From positions 191,501-255,500 of the forward strand of contig JBAKBP010000769.1 in NCBI GenBank assembly GCA_037953745.1: a stretch of DNA of 64,000 nt, given 5' to 3'. This document shows positions 31,278 through 43,172 of the stretch, one piece after another (position 1 is the stretch's first letter; each line of letters begins with the position of its first letter). A program made the translations under genes and the position numbers. The notes under the pieces were generated by a model. That model ran no database searches. It saw only the letters and a list, made by a program, of their open reading frames with translations, and was not told the DNA's origin. This DNA comes from Lithodes maja (taxonomy: Eukaryota; Arthropoda; Malacostraca; Decapoda; Lithodidae).

Positions 31278-32280
31278 CCAAGGTAGACCTCGTCAAAGGC
31301 TACTGGCAAGTACCACTGTCTGAGCGGGCTAAAGAGGTGTGCGGGTTTGTGGTGGATGGTAGTACTTACCGTTGCAACGTGATGCCATATGGTCTGAAAA
31401 ATGCACCGGCCACTTTCCAGAGCTTAATGAACGACATCGTAGCAGACATCCCAAACTGTACTGTCTACCTTGATGACTTGATCATTTATGACAACGATTT
31501 CCAAAGTCACTGTGAGCACATAGAAGCCTTATTTAGTCAACTAAGTAAAGCAGGCTTGGTGGTTAATCTGGGCAAGTGTGACTTTGTGCAAGTCACGGTG
31601 CAGTATCTGGGGTTTGTGGTTGGGTTAGGGCAGGTGAGCCCGCCCCAACAGAAGATACAGGCTATCGACTTGTTCCCCAGGCCGACCACCAAGCGGCAGA
31701 TCATGAGATTTTTGGGTATGATTGGGTATTACCGCCGCTTTATAAGAGGCTATTCTACTGTGTTAGCTCCTTTGACAGATCTACTAGCCAAAGATAAAAA
31801 GTTCCGCTGGGCACCTGAGTGTGAGCAGGCGTTTCGAGTAGTTAAACACCTTTTATGCACTCACCCTATCCTCAGGGCCCCGGACTTTGAACGACCATTT
31901 CAGTTGGCGACTGATGCCAGCGGAGTAGGGGCTGGTGCCGTACTTTTGCAGACAGACGAGGAAGGTCTTGAGCATCCAGTCAGTTTCTTTTCAAAGAAAT
32001 TTAATTCAGCACAGAAAACTATTCGGTTGTTGAAAAGGAACTGCTGGCAATCGTGTTAGCGCTCAGACACTTTGAGGTCTATGTTCCTGCATATGGGCCA
32101 GTCGTGGTAGTGTATGCCGACCACCACCCGCTTAAATTCCTCAATCAATTCCACAACCGGAATATGAGGCTGACCAGATGGTTGCTCATGTTGCAAGAGT
32201 ACAACTTAGACATTCGCCATATTGCCGGTTGTGAGAATGTGATTGCGGACTGTTTATCGCGGGAGGAGGATCCGAGGTAG
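31235..32280 (+). pseudogene. Gypsy element 2 reverse transcriptase and RNase H
   Basis: RT starts after the deletion at ARYLTKVDLVKGYWQVPL (first catalytic Asp), then MPYGLKNAPATFQ, TVYLDDLIIY (catalytic YLDD, about 31465) and FLGMIGYYRRFI. RNase H follows: QLATDASGVGAGAVL, ELLAIVLALRHFEVY, VVVYADHHPLKFL and DIRHIAGCENVIADCLSR. One base is missing near 32025, so RT and the last part of RNase H are in different frames. The stop at 32278 ends pol; no integrase follows. About 500 bp of 3' UTR separates it from the LTR. Confidence 0.9.
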
Positions 32281-32780
32281 GCTACCACAGTATGTTGGTA
32301 TAGCCACCTGTCTTGGCTCGCGGTGTATTTTTGCGCTGGTGCTTGTTGGCTCGCGTGTGTAGCATCAGCGTAGGGTCGCAGGGCAGGAGTTGTTGGCTTT
32401 GATTAGAAGAAAATTAGGCTACATCTATAGTAGCCGCCAAAAACAACATTAAAATAAAATATGAAAAATTAAATAAAAACTCTTTCTTTTTAATAATTAA
32501 TTTTAAGATAATATTGTAGCTGAGTACTTAGTGCAGATGATTTTCCCTCAGTAGGCTGTGCTTCTTAAAGCTCGCTCTGGAAGCACAATGTTATGAATTA
32601 ATGTATTATATTTGGGAAGGGTGATAAGATTTTTTTATATGAAAATGTTGTTGTATTTTTTTTTGAGGAGACTGAGCTTGCATTCCATGAGTGGCAGAGT
32701 GGTTAGGAGTGGTAGATTCTAGCGACATTCTGCCTGTTCAGATATGGGCTCATGGTTGAGTGTCCCATATCTTGGGGGGG
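32281..32780 (+). other. 3' UTR and polypurine tract of Gypsy element 2
   Basis: Shares ATAAAAACTCTTTCTTTT (near 32475) and the TGGTGCTTGTTGGCTCGCG block with element 1. The run CTTGGGGGGG abuts the LTR at 32781. Confidence 0.7.
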
Positions 32781-34482
32781 TGTGACGCCTCCCGGCGTTA
32801 GCAGAATGGTTGTGTGGGGCATTGCAGCTCGCTAGCACTCGCCAGGATGGGGGGATAGGCTACAGTTGTCCTAGAATGATCTGCTTTATTTCATTAGTGT
32901 CGTGTTGCCACAGACAGTCTAGAAATGGTCTTTGTTTTGGTCTCTGACCGCGCCTTATATTTTATATTCGCTATAATACAAATGTTGCTTGTGTGGGAGG
33001 CGAGCGAGAGTGTGAGGGAGTACACCCGGCAGCGAGGTGAGCTATGACGTGGCTCGCTTGGGCGCTGACGGCGTTGGCGGCCGGGTGGTCAACTAGTCCC
33101 TTCCCGTCGCTGCCTCGTGTTCTTTACCAGCTCAGAGCTTGCCTGACACGCGTATCGCCTACATCCTTTGCAATTCTGTCCCCCATACTAGCTACTTTGC
33201 ATACTATTTCTCTCTCTCGACTTCTCCTTTCTCATTCTCTAATCTTTATTAAACTCAACATCCCTTCTGGTTTCAGCATAGACGTTCACCGTCGACCAGT
33301 CGTATTGTACGCGAAGCTCTCAGATATTTCCATGTATTAGGTTAAGGAGGTATTATGCTTTATTGAGGTTTAGAGAAACGGACTTTTCCGTATGTGTCCT
33401 CTCTCGGGAAGGTTGTAGACCGGTATATGTCTCCCTTGCAAGGTGTTGAGTGATTCTGCTTGGTTATCTAAAGCTAGACTGGGGGTAAGGTTACTGTGTC
33501 GTTGTCTCCGAAGTGTGCAGTGTTAGCTAAGCTCTGCACGACATCGACAGGTACTGTGGGAGCCTAGGTTGTCTTCGGGTTGGTTTACTTTGCGAGCACA
33601 GCGCTGTGGTGTGAGAGGGCCATAGCCTATCCCTCACAACATAGTGCTGCCTCTTTGTGTTGACTTCTGAGGGATCGCCAGGATAGAGCTAGGTACTAGA
33701 GACCTAGATTTATCAAGAGAGCATCCCCGTCATATAACGTAATCTTCATTATACCACCCTCGGACAACGTTAGGCTACAAGCCGCATGCTCACCCATTGT
33801 TGCCCTGCCTTGATACCCCAGCTAGACTTTATTAACTGAGCAGACACTGGTTAGAGATAAGCCCCCTTATTATATGTATGCAGCATTATTATTCACTGCA
33901 CTTTTGAGCCGAGGTTGTTGTTGAGTTGCACAACCCGAGTAGGCTGTTGCATTGTGTCACAAAGCATTTCTTTAGTTGTCGAGCATTACTACCTTTGCGC
34001 ACTTTATTATTCGCCTGCTTATTATTACTATATGTCCTAGCATTTATTGTGACCCGTATTCTGCATTATAATTGTTCAAGATTCTTTACGAACATCTTCC
34101 CAGCATCAGACTTATTTCAGAAGTTTCCAGTTGATGTTGCAGGACTAGCATTGCACTTTCTTTAATACAGGAGTGCCAGTTATTTGAGTATCTACCGTAA
34201 TGTTAATTAATCACGTTAACTATCTTTTCTTTGTGTAACATAATCGAGTAATCTTTTACTGTTTAAGAATAGGCTGTTTCATCGAGCGTCAGCCTAGTGT
34301 GTGTGCACCAGTTACCGAGTCATAGGATACCTCGTTGTCCAGGCACGACTCAGGGCGGTAATGGTGTTTTGTTTTCCAGTGTTTAAGGCAGGGGTTGGAT
34401 CTAGTGTTACCGTTGTTGCTTTTTGCCATTATCTAGTCCAATGTTGAAGAGCCCTGTGTCTTTGAGAACCTGGATCGTAACA
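32781..34482 (+). repeat. 3' LTR of Gypsy element 2
   Basis: Partner of 19226-20929. It has lost the TATA-like GTATAAATG (here AATACAAATG) and carries the same two leader hairpins. Confidence 0.95.
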
Positions 34483-35165
34483 TCTTGGTGTCTCTTTTTC
34501 TTCTGCTCTCAGTTGGAAGGACCATATTACCAGTCTTGGTAAGGCAGCCTCCCAGAAGCTGGGTGTGCTCAATCGCCTTAGGGGGTTCTTTTCCCCTGCA
34601 CAGCTTCTTGCTCTGTACAGGGGCATAGTGCGTCCTTGTATTGAGTATTGTTCACATGTGTGGGGAGGTTCCTCTCACACCACTCTCCTAGACGAAGTTG
34701 AAAGGAAGGCCTTTCGTATCATTAACTCCCGTCCACTCACCAACTCTCTGCAATCTCTCTCTCTCGGCCGCATTGTTGCATCTCTCTCGCTATTCTATCG
34801 CTACTATAATAATCAAGTTCCTCAGAGCTTTCCCAGTGTATGCCACCTTCTTTACATAGGGCACGTGGTACCCGTCTTGCAACTCAATCCCACCCCTACT
34901 CTATGCAACTCTCCAACCCGAGAGTGAAACGTTACTCTCAAACTTTCTTCTACTCAACAGCTGAGCTCTGGAACTCTCTCCCAGAATCAGTCTTTCCCTC
35001 TTCCTATGACTTAAATTGCTTCAAACTCCGTGTGTCCAGGCATTTTGGCTCGAACGTCCCTTGATTTTGGCCCTGTCACTCTTTCAACTATGGGGTAGGC
35101 ACTTGCTATAGGCAGTTCTGCCTTTTGCCTCCCTCTATCACATAGAATAAAAAAACGCCCTTATT
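34483..35165 (+). mobile_element. LINE B copy, right part
   Basis: Continues the LINE interrupted at 19225: LGVLNRLRGFFSPAQLL, LALYRGIVRPCIEYCSHVW, then VFPSSYDLNCFKLRVSRHF and the stop. Small indels break the frame (near 34815). The 3' UTR ends CTATCACATAGAATAAAAAA. A second, shorter and more diverged copy of this 3' end follows at 35170-35265. Confidence 0.85.
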
Positions 35166-36173
35166 TTAGCTCTGTCTTTCTTTCAGCTATGGGGGAGACA
35201 CTTGTTACAGGATGCTTTTATTTTCGTCTCCCTCATACACATAGAAAAACAAATACAGCGTCAAACCAACTACACGTCATTTTGAGTAAGATATCCAAAC
35301 TTCGTATTATCCAGCAATCTAATATACTTAACCCCCTATACTAAAAATATATATTGTTATTTGTTTACTAGTGGGTCACCTTTTCATCTCCTTTTTTCCA
35401 AAACACTAGGTAAATATCTGATCACTAACAGCCTTCTGGAGTTGTGTATTTTTCAGGTCATGTGTTTGCGTGTCTGTGTGTATGTGTTTGTACTGGTGAC
35501 TGGTGGTACAGACAGGGATTCAGTACTCAGTGATTATCGTCAATATCTATGGCAGTAAAGAGTTTACATTAATGCCGCTTTACCACGATAACCATTAGTG
35601 AACTGCGTCGTTTGTGCGTATAATCTCAAAACAATATAGCGGATGGTTATCGAAATATAAGTGAAAATCATATACTGCTCCCAGCCCTCTCCTCTTGACT
35701 ACCCGCACCATCTATTGAACAACAACACAACTATCTACCTACCAACTTTCAATACCGAGGCTGTTCTTTAAATTGTATTCTGGCTACTATTAGGCTATTT
35801 TCTTCAGTTTAAAAAAAGTGTCAAGCAATTAACCTGTTTCGAATTATCTCACTTAACCCCTTTTACTACCACAGAATCTTCATAAACTGCACAACATTGT
35901 CTAAATATAGCCATAACAAAACTAAAAAGACGTCGCCGGTACATAAGGGATTAACATAAGATTAATGTATTGTGTTCTCAGCCTGTGATAAGGGTTGCGA
36001 ATATATGAACAAATAAATGTATAGCGAAATATATGAACAAATAAATATATAGCGAAATAAAAGCTTGAAGTAGTGTATTGGTAAAGTTTATGTGGGACTG
36101 TTAAACAATGACCCCACTCCACCCAGCTCCCCGACCGTTCCTCCCTCATTGTTCCCGCCGCCTCTTCTTGTTT
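35166..36173. other. Unannotated, with LINE 3' end and MITE remnants
   Basis: Contains a second LINE B-like 3' end (35170-35265) and, near 35750-35952, the family P MITE right end GACGTCGCCGGTACATAAGG followed by GATTAA. No gene is recognisable; the frames at 35361-35558 and 35922-36149 lack motifs. Confidence 0.5.
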
Positions 36174-36220
36174 AACCCTTTCTGTACCAGCGACGTTTTC
36201 TTAGGTTAATTCGAGCCAAC
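36174..36220. repeat. Family P MITE, left arm
   Basis: TTAA followed by CCCTTTCTGTACCAGCGACG matches the inverted end of the MITE family seen at 4602-4622. The BEL element begins 47 bp on. A matching right arm is at 51120-51172, so BEL may have landed in this MITE. Confidence 0.5.
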
Positions 36221-37037
36221 TGTGGGGGATAATATGGCCAAAGGTTATCTCTTACCACACCAATCAAAATATAAAATTAATAAACATAAATAAAAATAAA
36301 GTCTGAGATCGCCTACCTTATGGCATGAACTATAGGAGCAGATGAGGTTTGTTTATAGTAGCCTAGTCTTAATCCATGGTAGCCTATCTCTCAGGATGCC
36401 CTAACTAAACATTGTATCAATGGCCATGTATATCAATGACTTAGCTATACTAGGGTCCTGGTGTAGTTCCAGGATTCCGGCTTCGGTAGACCAGGGTTAA
36501 AGGGGCAGGACTCCGGGCCTGGCGCGGGGATTGTGGTAGAGGAGATCACGGGACACGTCTCTAGCGTTCAAAAGTTTACTAGTGTCTGATCGGAACTTCA
36601 ATTTCCGACTCTTAAATAAACTATATATTAATTTGTTACCAAGGGTTCATTCCCTATTCACTTTATCCTATAAATGAGAAATAAGCATTTAATTATAAAA
36701 ATACTAATATAAATATCGTTTCACAACGATTTAGTAAACATATTATCCAGGCGATCTGGATATTACAGCAAGCTGTGGATCGCGCCTGCAAGCGTGGGAA
36801 TTTCAAAACTGATACCGAATACAGTACCTCTAAATCTAATCATACAAGGTTTTATAACTAAATTAACTTGGCCAAGGTAATCTTATACAGTACTAAATTA
36901 CATAATATTAATTATTCTCTACAATATATACAATCACCAGGTTCTGGTAGGAAATTGTTCACTCTAGTGAGGGTACCCTATCGGAAGGTTGTTGCCAACA
37001 GTCCCCAGATACCGATGTAGTCAATTTATTTCTCACA
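36221..37037 (-). repeat. 3' LTR of BEL element, 817 bp
   Basis: On the minus strand starts TGTGAGAAATAAATTGAC and ends CCCCCACA. It gives the uninterrupted sequence across the LINE insertion in the 5' LTR. Confidence 0.92.
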
Positions 37038-37069
37038 GATTGGGGCCCGGCGAAGTATGATGTGTTGCA

Positions 37070-38553
37070 TCATGTTATATCACCTGCGGCTAACAAATCA
37101 CGCCAATTTCTTCTAGACCCCGCAGCAGCTGCTCGTTGTGGTCTCGGGCTCCCTATTACTATGGGTTGCTGTTCTTCCTCCGGTGGGATGGCGAGTTCCA
37201 TAGGTATGAGCCGATCTACAGTTGTGAGAGTGGTTTGTCCTCGAGATACAACCTTAACGGTTCTGATAACCCCTTCAGAATCAGGATAGACTTCTTGGAT
37301 CCTTGCTAAGGGCCATTTAGAGTGAGGTTGGTCCATTTTCAAAAAGACTATGTCTCCCACTTCAGGTTTGTGCCGGTTACAGGCAGAATTCGCACCATAA
37401 TACCTCTCCCGTAGGCTAAAGATATACTCTGATGCCCAATGTTTGTTCCAGGCGTCCACTATTTTGCAGAGTTTATGGTAGCTTCGTTGAAGTGTGCATC
37501 TGCTTCATTAACGGAGGGATCCACTAATTCCTCGGTCATGTCCAAACGGGGGACTGGGTCCAATCGTCTACCATATAATAAATGAGCCGGTGTTAAGGCC
37601 TCAATTTCCAGATTGGAGTCATCTTGATACGTTAGTGGTCGATTATTTACTCTGGTTTCTATCTCGGTGACAACAGTTCTTAACTCATCCAAGGTGACCT
37701 TGGACTTGTGAAGAACCCTTTTCAGGCACGATTTCACGATACCTATCATTCTCTCTGTAAATCCATTTTGCCAAGGGGCTCTGGGAGTTGTGAATGACCA
37801 ATAACAATTTCTAGAATCCAACATTTGCAGTACTGCATTGCTCTTTAATAGTTCAGAAACCAACGGTGGTGCGCCCATAAAATTTGTCCCATTGTCACTA
37901 ATCAAACGTCTGGGACAACTTCGCCGAGCGGCAAATCTTCTAAATAAGTTTATAAAGGTTTCCGAGCTCATGTCCTCCGCTATTTCCAAATGGATAGCCC
38001 AAGTGCTGGTACAGGTGAATAGACATATGTAAACCTTCTTGGGTGGACCATCATCTCCTGTGAGAGTGATGGCACCAGTATAATCTATACCGTTTACCTC
38101 AAACGGTGTCCTTTGGTGAATGTGGTCTGGCGGAAAAGCTGGTGGTCCAGGGTAAGGAATAGCTATAGCTGTATACCTCTTGCAAATAATGCAATTCTTG
38201 ATACAGCGTTTAACAGCTTGTCGTCCCTGGGGTATCCAATATGTTTGTCGCATATAGGCTAGAGTGTCTGCTACCCCACCGTGTTTAGTGGTTTCATGCG
38301 CTCCTAAAACCATCAATTTGTTGAGGTCGCAATCCTTGGGTAATAGGATCGGATGCCGAGTTTTGAAGGGTAGATCAGCTTTACCAATACGACCTCGACA
38401 ACATATTAATTCTTGATTGTCTAGGTACAGCCCAAGGTCCTTCATTCTTTTGGTTGGCTTGGGATTAGGTTTACGTAGCTGTGTTAATTCCTCATCATAC
38501 TTTTCAGCTTGTATCCTTTTGATCCAGTAGGTAAGTGGGTCTAATTCATCCAT
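37070..38553 (-). pseudogene. BEL integrase and C-terminal DUF5641-like domain
   Basis: Starts before MDELDPLTYWIKRIQ. A zinc-binding HHCC is present (HETTKHGG, CIKNCIICKRY). The catalytic residues are Asp in VNGIDYTGAI, Asp in LISDNGTNFMG, and Glu in APWQNGFTERM. The LTPAHLLYGR block typical of BEL integrases follows. One stop near 37459 breaks the frame. The next segment (DAWNKHWASEYIFSLRER, VGDIVFLK, WPLARIQEVYP) is the usual BEL C-terminal domain and ends at 37070, about 33 bp from the LTR. Integrase inserts the cDNA into the host chromosome. Confidence 0.9.
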
Positions 38554-38567
38554 CTTTACCTTCTTGC

Positions 38568-38830
38568 TCAGGAACTAAACACAAATTTAGTTACAGTTAA
38601 TAGTTTGTCCAAATTGGAGAACTGGGTGATGTCAATCACTGAAGGCTCTGGGATGATTATTGGGTCCATATGAACTTGATCATCATTAACCTTCTGGTAT
38701 GATTTTTGTTCTGGCCAATCACTCTGACGTAGCCAAACCGGACCCTGAAACCACAGAGTTTCGTTAATCAGTTTCTTGACACCAACACCTCGGCTCACCA
38801 AGTCAGCCGGATTATCCTTGAACTTAACAT
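38568..38830 (-). pseudogene. BEL RNase H-integrase linker
   Basis: Encodes KFKDNPADLVSRGV, the standard end of BEL RNase H (NPAD..SRG), and the linker WFQGPVWLRQSDWP. It is joined in the ancestral element to the frame at 42201 and is now separated by CR1-A copy 3. Confidence 0.85.
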
Positions 38831-39059
38831 ACAAAGGAGTACAAAGGAGTACAAAGGAAATCAAGCAACAACAGGTCTAGTGACCCTTCTAGGCTGCTTG
38901 TCCTCCAAAACACTGAGGATCAAGTGTCCAAACAGTGGTTTAGAGTGGGTAAGGGAACATTGGAAAGGGAACTACTGCCCTAGAACTAATGTCCGTGGCA
39001 GGATTAGGAAGTTAGTAGGGGACAGATGGGTTAGTAACTGAGGGGGGTATACAATAAAG

Positions 39060-41859
39060 TCATTCATTTACAAACGCAGTCAGTCGCGGGTTTGATGCGA
39101 GATATTTGTCTAAGCAGAGTTTAAATGAATCAACGGTGCTGCAGTCTATAACGTCTCGGGGAAGCCCATTCCACAAGTTGACAACTCGATTGAAGAAGAA
39201 ATTCTTAGATTCGTGTGAGTTAAAAGATTTACCATTAATTTTGCAACCGTTTCCCCGCGTGTAATTAGATTGGTCGATAGTGAAGTACTTACTACAGTTC
39301 ATATTGTCGATGCCTTTGATGATTTTGAACACTTGAATTAAGTCGCCTCTTAATCTGCGCTGGGTTAAAGGAAATAGATTTAATTCTCTAAGACGCTCTT
39401 CGTATGGTTTGTTCTTTAGGCTAGGTATCATTTTGGTAACTCTACGTTGAACTCGTTCTAGCTTGTTTATATCTTTTTGGTAATAAGGGCACCAGGATTG
39501 AACGCAGTATTCCAGAAGAGGGCGGACTAAGGAATTGTAAAGGGTTAGGATAACATCTTTGGATTTATGCTCAAATGACCTGCCTATAAAGCCAATTATT
39601 TTGTTTGCCTTCTTAACAACTTTTGAACATTGTTGACTCGGTTTTAGGTTACTCGATATTGTTACTCCCAGATCGGTTTCTTTGTTTACATTCTTAAGCT
39701 GAGTGCCATTCATCGAATAGTTTGCTTTCTCATTTAGGTATCCGATATGTAGTACTTTACATTTATCCGCATTGAAACTCATTTGCCAAATTTGGGCCCA
39801 ACATGACAATTTATCTAGATTGTGTTGCATATCGTCAACTTGTTCTTTTGAGAGTACGCTATTTGCAATTTTTGTATCGTCAGCAAATTTCGAGACTGTA
39901 CAGGTGAGACCCTCATCTATGTCGTTGATGTAAATTAGAAAGAGAATTGGTCCTAGTACCGATCCCTGGGGTACCCCACTACTTACATTGGTCCATTTAG
40001 ATGCCTTACCGTTTATGACTACTCTTTGCTTTCTGTCGCTGAGCCAATTTTCTACCCATTTCAACACACCGTCTTGTATTCCATGCGCTTTTAGTTTTAG
40101 CAGTAATCGTTTGTGGGGAACTTTGTCAAAGGCCTTTTGAAAATCAAGGTATATAATATCTACAGCTTTACTCTCATCGTAGAGGTTGAAGATATCGTGG
40201 AAGAAGTCTAAGAGGTTTGTTAAACAGGAACGTTTTTTACGAAAGCCGTGTTGAGTATCTTTAAGTAAGTTATTTGCCTCTAAGTGATTTACGAGTCTGT
40301 CTCTTATGACCGTTTCTAGCATTTTACATACAATTGATGTTAAGCTAATTGGACGATAGTTACTGGGTAGGGATTTGCTGCCTTTTTTGAATATCGGTGT
40401 TACGTTGGCTAGCTTCCACTGATCAGGCATAGTCCCAGACTGCAAGGATTCATTGAATAGCAATGTCAGTGGTTTGGAGAGTTCATCCTTAGCTTCCTTT
40501 AGAACTCTAGGTGAGATTGTATCAGGTCCAGGCGTTTTATTTACCTTGAGTTTATCTAAACAATTCAATACTTCTCTCTCTGTAACGGTGATATTGCTTA
40601 GAACATCTGAATTATCAATCTGAATCGGCGATGGTGTAGGGATATCACTGAGGTCTTCGGTTGTAAAAACTGATGCAAAGAAGGTATTGAGGGCATTACT
40701 CATTTGTACTTCGTCTTTGGTGTATTCTCCATTTTCATCGACTAACGGTCCAACAGTTGAAGTAACTACTTTTTTCTTTCTGATATAACTATAGAATTCT
40801 TTCGGGTTTGTTTTACTTTGATTCGCAACATGTAACTCCAGGGTCTTTTTACTTTGCTTAATTAACTTTTTGGCTTTGCGTCGTAGCTCTACAAATTTCA
40901 CCCGTTCTTCGTCATTTTGTGAGGATTTTAATCTATCATTAGCAAATTTTTTAGCAAGCAGACAGTCTGAAATATCTTTATTCCACCATTTGGGCTTATC
41001 ATTTTGGCCTGGACGCCGTATTTTCGATGGTATGCAGTCTTGCACTGCCTTAAGGTAAGTGGTTGTGAAACACTCGCAAGATGTATTTATGTCGTTATTG
41101 TTAGTCAGAAAGCTCCAGTCAGTTTCTTTAAGTTTTGATTTAAGTTTATGAAAATTTGCTTTCTTGAAATTAGGGACTTTCTCAATGCTGCTATTTGATT
41201 TGTTACTAGTAAACTTTAAAGTGAAAGTTATCGTACGATGGTCGCTGCTACTGAATTCATCACCAACATTCAAATTCTCTATTAATTCTTCTTTTGTTGC
41301 GAGTACAAGGTCAAGCACATTATTACCACGGGTCGGAGATTGTACAAATTGAAAAAGTGAACTCTCTTGCAAGTTAGCATAGAGGTCGTGTCCAGAGTGT
41401 GAAGTAAGAATATCGCCCCATTTAGTCACGGGTAAGTTGAAATCGCCAAGAATTACGGTATCTTGTATGTTAGTTATTTCTGCAATTTGTTCATAAATTT
41501 CACTGTCAGTTTGCACTGATTGAGATGGGGGTCTGTATAATAAAGCTAGTGTTATTTTAGTTCCTCGTTTATTATTTAATAGTACGTAAGATATGTCTAT
41601 ATTCGCAATTTGAGGTTTTGACATTAAGACGGGATTAAGACTTTCCTTTATAAAAAAACAGAACTCCTCCTCCATTTCTATTGATCCGACTTTTCTCAAA
41701 CATTGTATAACCAGGAAGCGTATATTCGGCTAAAAAGTCTCTGTCTTCCGTATTTAACCAAGATTCTGTTATGCCGATTATATCATAATGTTCTGTAAAC
41801 ACGATTTCCTCTAGATCTGAAAATTTATTGCGTATGCTACGAGCATTTACATAAAACAC
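39060..41859 (-). pseudogene. CR1-A ORF2, one frameshift
   Basis: Endonuclease and RT as in copy 2. The N-terminal piece (YVNARSIRNKFSDL, GITESWLN, INRNGGGVL) is at 41635-41859. A change in an A-run near 41655 shifts the frame; the remaining 870 residues (LGDFNLPVTKWG, SSDHRTITFT, SRVLKEAKDELS, DFQKAFDKVP, GVPQGSVLGPILF, FADDTKIA) run unbroken to 39060. This copy has the Glu codon where copy 2 has a stop. Confidence 0.9.
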
Positions 41860-41924
41860 CTTAAGAGTATTAGAGTTGGATGTTACTGATTGTGCATTGT
41901 CTGAATTTTCAGTTCGTATTTGAC

Positions 41925-42195
41925 TTACACTACCCTGTCTTGGGTCTGGTTGACCCCGTTTTTTGAACGGAAATCCTTGACTGCATCGTTCAGCAGACGA
42001 CCAAGACGTGCAGCTCCTACTTCATTGAGATGTACACCATCTCCTGAAAACAAAGATTTATCATAGTAAAAATTATCCCACGTGTCGACAAAGCCGATGT
42101 TCTCCTCCCTGCAGAGTTTGGCTAGTCGGCGATTTGTACTGGTAGCTATGTTGTAGAATCGGTTTTCTACATCAATCCGGGGAACAATTCCTGAA
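41925..42195 (-). pseudogene. CR1-A ORF1 esterase, C-terminal fragment
   Basis: Holds GIVPRIDVENRFY, LCREENIGFVDTWDNFY and the catalytic Asp-His block DGVHLNEVGAARLGRL. It lacks the Ser and Asn blocks because of 5' truncation. It is roughly 50% like copy 2 by eye in this part, so these CR1 copies may belong to two subfamilies. Confidence 0.8.
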
Positions 42196-43170
42196 AACAT
42201 GCATGAATGTATAGTTCATTTGCAGTTCCTTTATTTTGTGTACTCTGTTACGCACATAAACTATGTGACTATCATCCTTAGCTATCCAGTGCAAACATAT
42301 CTCACTATCTGTCCATATATATGTCTCACCTAAAAAGGGAAACATACCATTCAAATAAGTAGCTAACCTAGTTCCCAATTCAACAGCGGTCAGCTCCAAC
42401 TGTGGAAGGGTACGTTGTTTTAATGGCCCTACTTGGGATTTGGACATAATCATAGTAGATCGGACTTCAGTGACACAATAAGCTACTGAACTTAGATGAG
42501 GCATCACAAAAGACGTGCAATTGAGCACACTCATTATTAGAGGTAGAATCACATCTTCTAGGAAACTTGACTGAGGATACCTTCTCATATTCCACCTGCA
42601 ATTTGTTCCACTCTTCTGTATACTTTTCAGGTAATGGAGTATCCCAACTCAGTGCTTCTCTCCAGGCCTCCTGAACTAAAATCTTCCCTTTAATTGATAT
42701 GGGACTAAATATGCCCAATGGGTCGAACATCATAGAGACCTGACTTAAGAGTGTACGTTTTGTGAGTTTTACATCGGGAAACTTGAGGGGCTTTAGAGAC
42801 ATCTCATCAGTAGTTGTTTTCCACAGCAATCCTAGTACTGGTTGATATTCTGGTATTTGATAGTCAGGATTAATCTCTTCTTATCTGGTCCAAAAGAATA
42901 TGAGAGTTTGAATTCCAACTTTGTAGTGACATATTGGCTTTATTACATTCTTGCCTTGCCAAATTGTAGATTTCAATCATCTCTTCTCCACTGTCGGCAA
43001 CGCCCTGAAGATTATCCATGTAAAACAGTTGACCCATTTCCGGTTTCTCTGTCTTCTGGAAATGATATCTCAAAGTGCTGCACAACAAAACAAGAAAGAA
43101 CTAGAGCAGGAACCAAACAACACTGACCGAAAGCGGTATTCTTTTATCCGCCCACCAGGCTGAAAAGGAT
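42196..43170 (-). pseudogene. BEL reverse transcriptase C-terminus and RNase H
   Basis: Pieces in several frames. RT holds STLRYHF, MGQLFYMDNLQG (the YxDD position reads YMDN) and ARQECNKANMSLQSWNSN. The connection region is LTKRTLLSQVSMMFDPLG and ILVQEAWREALSWD. RNase H is LHVFCDASSKF, TLPQLELTAVELGTRLA and TYIWTDSEICLHWI, ending NYTFM at the LINE junction. At least three frameshifts. YxDN is found in some BEL lineages, so it need not be a loss mutation. Confidence 0.85.
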
Positions 43171-43172
43171 CT

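Larger units (their letters stand above)
19226..34482 (+). mobile_element. Gypsy-type LTR retrotransposon, element 2 (Gmr1-like domain order)
   Basis: LTRs at 19226-20929 and 32781-34482 (about 1.70 kb each, TG...CA) differ at about 18 sites by eye, roughly 1%. The target duplication is TCTT (19222-19225 and 34483-34486). The flanks join into an uninterrupted LINE B sequence. Internal order is gag, protease, integrase, RT, RNase H. A CR1-A LINE with a Harbinger transposon inside it splits the protease. Gag has two frameshifts and a stop, and RT has a deletion, so the copy is dead. Confidence 0.93.
38831..42195 (-). mobile_element. CR1-type LINE (CR1-A), copy 3
   Basis: Inserted in BEL with the 5-bp duplication AACAT (38826-38830 and 42196-42200). 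The tail is three units of the TTTGTACTCC decamer. It carries ORF2 and the C-terminal third of ORF1 and is truncated at 42195. Confidence 0.92.
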
